DNA of 64,000 nt, from NCBI GenBank assembly GCA_031267645.1, contig JAIRYW010000021.1, positions 62,001 to 126,000 on the forward strand. The letters run 5' to 3'. The notes under the pieces are model-generated. The model had not been told where the DNA came from. It did not search any database and saw nothing but the letters and a program-made list of their open reading frames with translations. Below, in pieces: positions 59,717 to 64,000 of the stretch (within the stretch, counting starts at the first letter, position 1; each line of letters starts with the position of its first letter). The stretch comes from Propionibacteriaceae bacterium (GTDB lineage: Bacteria > Actinomycetota > Actinomycetes > Propionibacteriales > Propionibacteriaceae). The translations under genes and the position numbers were made by a program.

Positions 59717-60659
59717 CGGTCTTGGCCTTTCCCAGTCGGTCGATGGCGTCGACCACCAGATCCCAGAAGCGGTCGGCCGCCAAAGCGGTGGCGGCTTGGG
59801 TGTGGCAGTCGGCCGCGGCGGTGCGCCTGAGGTCGGTCACCGTCATGCCCAAGGTGTGCTCTCCGACCGTCTCCACCACGATGGGGGCGCGGACCACCGA
59901 GACGATGGAGGGGTCGATCACCCGGGCCACCGCCACCGGATCGTGGACGGGCGGGAAATCGAAGCCCTGAGTGTCGCGGTAGGCCTGGCGGAAGAAGCGG
60001 AACAGCCCCAGCACGAACTCGGCCAAGGGCGTCCCCAGAGCCGCGATACGGTCGTTGACCTGATCGGTGGCCAGAGCCTGATGGGTGACGTCGAGGCCGA
60101 CCATGGTGACTGGCCAGGCCGCCTCGAAGACGATCCGGGCCGCCTCCGGGTCGGTTTTGATGTTGAACTCCGCCACCGGCGACCAGTTGCCGACGTGGAC
60201 GCCGCCGCCCATCAGCACGACCTCTTGGACCCGGTCGACCAGTTCGGGCCGCTGGCGGATGGCCAGGGCGATGTTGGTCAGCGGTCCGGTCGGGACCAGG
60301 GTGATGGTCCCCGGCGGGGCGGCCATGACGGTGTCGATGATCAGGTCGACGCCGTGGCGGGGGTCCAAGGCGACCGTTGGCGGGGGCAACACGACCCCGT
60401 CCAACCCGGACTCGCCGTGCTCGGCCGCCTCTTCGACCTGGCGCAACAGGGGGCGGGTGCAGCCGGCCGCGATCGGCACGTCGGTGATGCCGGCCATGGT
60501 CATGACCCCCAGGGCGTTGCGGGTGACCTTGTCCAAGAAGGCGTTCCCGCCCACTGTCGTGACCGCCACCAGATCGATGTCGGGATTGCCGTGCGCCAGC
60601 ATCAGCGCGATGGCGTCGTCGTGTCCTGGATCGCAGTCCAGGATGATCTTGCGTGTCAT
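59709..60659 (-). CDS. Nucleoside hydrolase (IU-nucleoside hydrolase family)
   Basis: 316 residues. The calcium and ribose site is clear: 'ILDCDPGHDDAIALMLAHGNPDIDLVAVTTVGGNA', then 'LVPTGPLTNIALAIRQRPELVDRVQEVVLMGGGVHVGNWSPVAEFNIKTDPEAA' and 'HDPVAVARVIDPSIV'. It cleaves ribonucleosides to base and ribose. First gene of the minus-strand operon with the MFS gene; AGAGGAGG lies 12 nt before ATG. Base preference cannot be read from sequence. Confidence 0.9.
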   Translation of the reverse strand: MTRKIILDCDPGHDDAIALMLAHGNPDIDLVAVTTVGGNAFLDKVTRNALGVMTMAGITDVPIAAGCTRPLLRQVEEAAEHGESGLDGVVLPPPTVALDPRHGVDLIIDTVMAAPPGTITLVPTGPLTNIALAIRQRPELVDRVQEVVLMGGGVHVGNWSPVAEFNIKTDPEAARIVFEAAWPVTMVGLDVTHQALATDQVNDRIAALGTPLAEFVLGLFRFFRQAYRDTQGFDFPPVHDPVAVARVIDPSIVSVVRAPIVVETVGEHTLGMTVTDLRRTAAADCHTQAATALAADRFWDLVVDAIDRLGKAKTDA

Positions 60660-60845
60660 GGAATGATCATGCCTCCTCTGGTTGTCCCATTCCCCTCAGC
60701 TCACGATCGGTCCTCCGGCCGGCCACCGGCCGGCTCAGGGCCTGGGGCTCAGCGGCGCCACCGGGTCGTCGGCGGCGAACCGCCGCTGGACCGGATCGGC
60801 GCCGGGCGAGAGCCCAGGCCGTTCATCTGCAACCTCGTCGTTCCA

Positions 60846-60867
60846 GATGCGCAATCGATTGCGCATC
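60846..60867. promoter_or_regulatory. Perfect 22-bp palindromic operator
   Basis: The central 18 bp are TGCGCAATCGATTGCGCA, and symmetry extends two more bp on both sides. Central CG and half-site length fit a LacI-family operator. It lies 82 bp before the LacI start and 187 bp before the divergent nucleoside hydrolase gene. Confidence 0.75.
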
Positions 60868-60884
60868 GAGCTGTGATTGGAACC

Positions 60885-60890
60885 TATACT
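60885..60890 (+). promoter_or_regulatory. -10 box for the LacI gene
   Basis: TATACT, 18 bp after the operator end, so the operator would cover the -35 region. No clear -35 hexamer. Confidence 0.4.
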
Positions 60891-60948
60891 TCAACTGGCA
60901 GCCTGTCAACCAGTGGCTCCGACGACGAAGGGGGGCCGATCCGAGCAG

Positions 60949-61956
60949 ATGTCGAAGGTGACTTTGAGCGATGTGGCTCGGGCGTCCGGCGTCTCGGTCG
61001 GCACCGCCTCCCGGGCCATGACCGGTCGGGGACGGGTCTCGGCCGACACGGTCGAGCGGGTGCGGACAGTGGCCGAAGGACTGGGCTACGAGCCGAACGT
61101 GATCGGACGGGCCCTGCGGCTGGGCAGCTCGGCCACCATCGGGATGCTGGTGCCGCACCTGGAGAACCCCTTCTTCGCCGACTTGATCCGGGCCGTCGAG
61201 TCGGAGCTGCACCGCCAGGGCTACCAGCTCATCATCGCCGACTCGCACGGGGACGTCGCGGTCGAAGCCCGCCGTCTGCGCCTGCTACTGGCCCGCCGGG
61301 TCGACGGGGTGGTGATCGTGCCGGCCGACGTCGATGGGTCGATTCCGGCTGTTCGGAGCACGGTGGAGGACGTGCCCTTGGTCCAAGTCGACCGTCGGGC
61401 CGGCCACGATCTGGCCGATCACGTCGGCGTCGACAATGGCTTGGGGATGCGCCTGATCGCCCGTCACCTGGCCGGACTGGGAGCGGGCACGGCTTTGTAC
61501 ATCGGAGGCGACGACGCCACCGCCCCGGGTCGGGAGCGGGCCGCTGCCTTCCAGCGGGCGGCCGAGGGCGAGGGCATGACGGTGGTGGGGACGTGTCGCG
61601 GGCGGTTCGACTTCGAGACCGGGGTCGAGGGCGTCCGGCGGAGCCGACTGATTCCGGACGCCATCGTCTGCGGCGACGACATGATCGCCCTCGGCGCCTT
61701 GGGGCAGTTGCAGCGCCAAGGCGTCCGGGTGCCGGCCCAGACCATGGTCACCGGCTTCGACGGCACCGTCCTGGCCACGGTCGTGGAGCCGACCGTCACG
61801 ACGGTCCAGCAACCGGTGGCGGACATCGCCCGGGCCGCCATCGAGGCCCTGCGGGGTCGGCTGGAACGGGGGACGGCGGGGCCGGTGGCGCAGCAAGAGT
61901 TCCCGCCCTCGCTGCGCGTCGGCGGCACCACCGACCCGCTCCACCGACGAGACTGA
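60949..61956 (+). CDS. LacI-family regulator, probably of nucleoside/ribose genes
   Basis: 335 residues from ATG 60949. HTH 'VTLSDVARASGVSVGTASRAMTGRGRVSADTVERVRTVAEGLGY', hinge 'PNVIGRALRLGSS', effector domain 'IGMLVPHLENPFFADLIRAVESELHRQGYQLIIADS' as in RbsR/PurR, and 'AIVCGDDMIALGALGQLQRQGVRVP'. The divergent nucleoside hydrolase gene shares the intergenic palindrome. Ribose or a nucleoside as effector is inferred from context. Confidence 0.9.
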   Translation: MSKVTLSDVARASGVSVGTASRAMTGRGRVSADTVERVRTVAEGLGYEPNVIGRALRLGSSATIGMLVPHLENPFFADLIRAVESELHRQGYQLIIADSHGDVAVEARRLRLLLARRVDGVVIVPADVDGSIPAVRSTVEDVPLVQVDRRAGHDLADHVGVDNGLGMRLIARHLAGLGAGTALYIGGDDATAPGRERAAAFQRAAEGEGMTVVGTCRGRFDFETGVEGVRRSRLIPDAIVCGDDMIALGALGQLQRQGVRVPAQTMVTGFDGTVLATVVEPTVTTVQQPVADIARAAIEALRGRLERGTAGPVAQQEFPPSLRVGGTTDPLHRRD

Positions 61957-62088
61957 ATCGGCTCCTGCCACCTTCGGCCCGGTCCGGGGCCGTCCCGCGA
62001 GCGGGTCATACCGTCCAGGGGCGGCGGTGTCGGTAGGATGCTGGCCGCACCGACGCGGCGGAGGCCGCGTTCGACCGGAGGGACCGCC

Positions 62089-64000
62089 ATGGCCGTGATC
62101 GACCCTGAGTTGCACCGCTTGGCCTCCCAACACCAGATCGCGACCGAGTTCTGGGACTGGAAGGGCAACCACGTCGACATCCCGGAGTCGACCCTGGTGG
62201 CGGCCTTGGCCGCCCTCGACGTCGACGCCTCCACGCCGGAGCGGATCGCGGCCGCCTTGGGCGACCACGAACTCCGACTGTGGCAACGTACCCTGCCGGC
62301 TTGCGTCGTCACCGAACGGGGGCGGACCAACCGGGTCGAGGCCCACGTCACGGCCGGGGCGCCGGTCAAGGTCTGGATCGAGTGCGAGTTGGGCGACCGG
62401 GTCGAAGTCGAGCAGGTCGACAACGACGTGCCCGACCGCGAGATCGACGGCCGCTGGCTGGGCCGGGCCAGCTTCTTGGTCCCGGACCATCTGCCGCTGG
62501 GCTACCACCGTTTGGTCCTGCAATCGTTGGACCAGCGGGCCGAGGCCAGCCTGATCGTGACCCCGCCCTGGCTGGGTCTGCCGGCCTCGCTGGGCCAAGA
62601 CCGGGCCTGGGGCTTCATGGTCCAGCTCTACTCCGTCTCATCGCGTTCGGGCTGGTGTTTCGGCGACCTGCTGGACCTGTCCGACCTGGCGGTCTGGGCC
62701 CGGACCAAGCACGGCGCCGACTACATCCTGATCAACCCGTTGCACGCCGCCGAGCCGGTCCCGCCGATGGAGCCGTCGCCGTATCTGCCGGCCTCGCGGC
62801 GATACGTCAACCCGATCTACATCCGACCCGAGGCGATCGAGGAGTACGCCCTGATGTCGGAGCGCCGTCGCCGTCGGGTGACGCAGCGCCGGGTGGCCTT
62901 GGCCGGCGCCTTGGCCGCCGATCCGGCGGTGCGTCGGGACGATGTCTGGGCGGCCAAGCGGGCCGCTTTGGCCGACATCCACGCGGCCGGCCGCCGACCG
63001 GCCCGTCAGATGGCCTTCGAGGAATTCTGTCGGGCCGAGGGGCAGGCCCTGCGCGACTGGGCCACCTGGTGCGTGCTGTGCGAGGACTTCGGGGCCGACT
63101 GGCGGCGCTGGCCGTTGCAATTCCGGCGGCCCGACTCCAGCCAGGTGGCGGTCCACGCCCGCTCCCAGCTCAGACGGATCGGCTTCCACATGTGGTTGCA
63201 GTGGGTGGCCGAGGCGCAGCTGGCGGCGGCCCAGCACCGGGCCGAGGAGAGCGGCATGCGGATCGGCGTCATGGCCGATCTGGCGGTCGGGGTCAACCCG
63301 GCCGGGGCCGAGACCTGGGCTCTGGCCTCGGTCTTCGCCCGGGGCGTGACGGTGGGGGCGCCGCCCGACGCCTACAACCAGGCCGGACAGGACTGGGGCC
63401 AGCCGCCCTGGCGGCCGGACCGCTTGGAGGAGCAGGCCTACGAGCCCTACCGGGCCATGATCGAGGCCGCCTTGCGCCACTCCGGGGCCCTGCGGGTGGA
63501 CCACATCCTGGGTTTGTTCCGGCTCTGGTGGGTGCCGGAGGGGGCCGACCCCAAAGACGGCACCTACGTCCGCTACGACCACCAGGCCATGGTCGGCATC
63601 TTGGCCTTGGAGGCCCACCGGGCCGCCGCCGTGGTGGTGGGGGAGGACCTCGGCACGGTCGAACCAGGGGTGCGCGACTATCTGGGCCAACGCGGTCTGC
63701 TGGGGACGGCGGTGCTGTGGTTCGAGTACGACCAGAACGACCAGCCGAAGCCGCCCCAGGATTGGCGGGAGCTGTGCATGGCCTCGGTCACCACCCATGA
63801 CCTGCCCCCCACCGCCGGCTACCTGGCCCACGACCACGTCGCCTTGCGGCACTCCTTGGGGCTGCTGACCGAGTCCTTGGCCGACGAGATCGCCAAGGAC
63901 GTGCACGAGCAGGGGGCCATCATCGGCCTGCTCGAGCGCGAGGGCCATCTGGCCCCGGGCGAACGCGACCCCCACGCCATCATGCTGGCCCTGCACCGCC
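62089..64000 (+). CDS. malQ: 4-alpha-glucanotransferase (amylomaltase), 3' end outside the window
   Basis: 637 codons visible, no stop before the window edge. ATG follows GGAGGG. The N-terminal ~160 residues are the beta-rich extension of actinobacterial and E. coli-type MalQ. GH77 core: 'GFMVQLYSVSSRSGWCFGDLLDL', 'YILINPLHA', nucleophile Asp471 in 'LRVDHILGLFRLWWVP', acid/base Glu519 in 'VVVGEDLGTVEPGV', and Asp571 in 'VTTHDLPPTAGYL'. It disproportionates maltodextrins. About 60-100 residues are missing at the C-terminus. TAGGAT at 62034-62039 may be its -10 box. Confidence 0.93.
   Translation, partial: MAVIDPELHRLASQHQIATEFWDWKGNHVDIPESTLVAALAALDVDASTPERIAAALGDHELRLWQRTLPACVVTERGRTNRVEAHVTAGAPVKVWIECELGDRVEVEQVDNDVPDREIDGRWLGRASFLVPDHLPLGYHRLVLQSLDQRAEASLIVTPPWLGLPASLGQDRAWGFMVQLYSVSSRSGWCFGDLLDLSDLAVWARTKHGADYILINPLHAAEPVPPMEPSPYLPASRRYVNPIYIRPEAIEEYALMSERRRRRVTQRRVALAGALAADPAVRRDDVWAAKRAALADIHAAGRRPARQMAFEEFCRAEGQALRDWATWCVLCEDFGADWRRWPLQFRRPDSSQVAVHARSQLRRIGFHMWLQWVAEAQLAAAQHRAEESGMRIGVMADLAVGVNPAGAETWALASVFARGVTVGAPPDAYNQAGQDWGQPPWRPDRLEEQAYEPYRAMIEAALRHSGALRVDHILGLFRLWWVPEGADPKDGTYVRYDHQAMVGILALEAHRAAAVVVGEDLGTVEPGVRDYLGQRGLLGTAVLWFEYDQNDQPKPPQDWRELCMASVTTHDLPPTAGYLAHDHVALRHSLGLLTESLADEIAKDVHEQGAIIGLLEREGHLAPGERDPHAIMLALHR

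Noticed and set aside
59283..62036. A 917-codon plus-strand frame spanning the MFS, nucleoside hydrolase and LacI genes.
   Set aside because: It runs antisense to two clear genes and out of frame in the LacI gene; no homology or ribosome-binding site.
62280..63800. A 506-codon plus-strand frame within malQ.
   Set aside because: Alternative frame of malQ; the malQ frame has all three GH77 catalytic residues.

Overview
This high-GC window reads as a contiguous piece of an Actinomycetota chromosome. The left end carries the actinobacterial order DUF5719 / zincin-like protein / DUF3499 / phosphomannomutase / Trm112-like / SIS protein / adenosylhomocysteinase. Further actinobacterial marks are DUF3039, a DUF2510-RDD membrane protein, dense lipoprotein and LacI/ROK-type sugar regulons, and several promoters whose -10 box sits only 6-8 nt before the start codon, suggesting leaderless mRNAs. 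I cannot fix the family; Propionibacteriales or Micrococcales are plausible. No rRNA, tRNA, CRISPR array, transposase or integrase was recognised.

Layout. 1-6776: housekeeping block (mannose-phosphate metabolism, aroQ, ahcY). 6900-9322: polar amino-acid ABC transporter. 9349-18863: LacI regulator divergent from a Dpp/Opp-type ABC transporter (two permeases, two ATPases) and a GH2 beta-mannosidase, with two GAACCGGTTC palindromes in the promoter; this looks like a beta-mannoside oligosaccharide uptake regulon. 19126-27230: ROK regulator, MalFG-type permeases, binding lipoprotein, GH15 and GH31 enzymes; probably an alpha-glucoside or isomalto-oligosaccharide regulon. 27284-30000: response regulator and 7TM sensor kinase, divergent from 30433-39672, which encodes a 3,079-residue secreted surface protein with about 29 Ig-like repeats and an LPYTG wall anchor. 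39882-41594: small accessory and decaying genes (YbaN/DUF454, TfoX C-domain, an Abi-like HEPN remnant, and a fragment resembling the giant gene's anchor region). 41644-47555: LacI regulator, sugar ABC transporter and a FAD oxidoreductase, tied together by three AACGTTTTCA operator-like sites. 47640-55333 (minus strand): NCS1 permease, HyuA-like protein, two DUF917-family proteins, a PucR regulator and an Asp/Glu/hydantoin racemase, a probable catabolic unit for a hydantoin-like or related N-heterocycle. 55516-56751: DUF3039 and RDD proteins. 56847-61956: ribokinase-like kinase, MFS transporter, nucleoside hydrolase and a LacI regulator with a perfect 22-bp palindrome, i.e. nucleoside salvage. 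62089-end: malQ, cut by the window edge.

The window is dominated by carbohydrate and nitrogen-compound scavenging, mostly as self-contained transporter + enzyme + local-regulator units. The most unusual element is the giant repeat adhesin: its last eight repeats keep an exact 279-bp period, are mosaics of shared half-units, and use more T-ending codons than the older N-terminal repeats. Together with the adjacent sensor system and a nearby anchor-like fragment, it looks like an evolving surface-protein locus.
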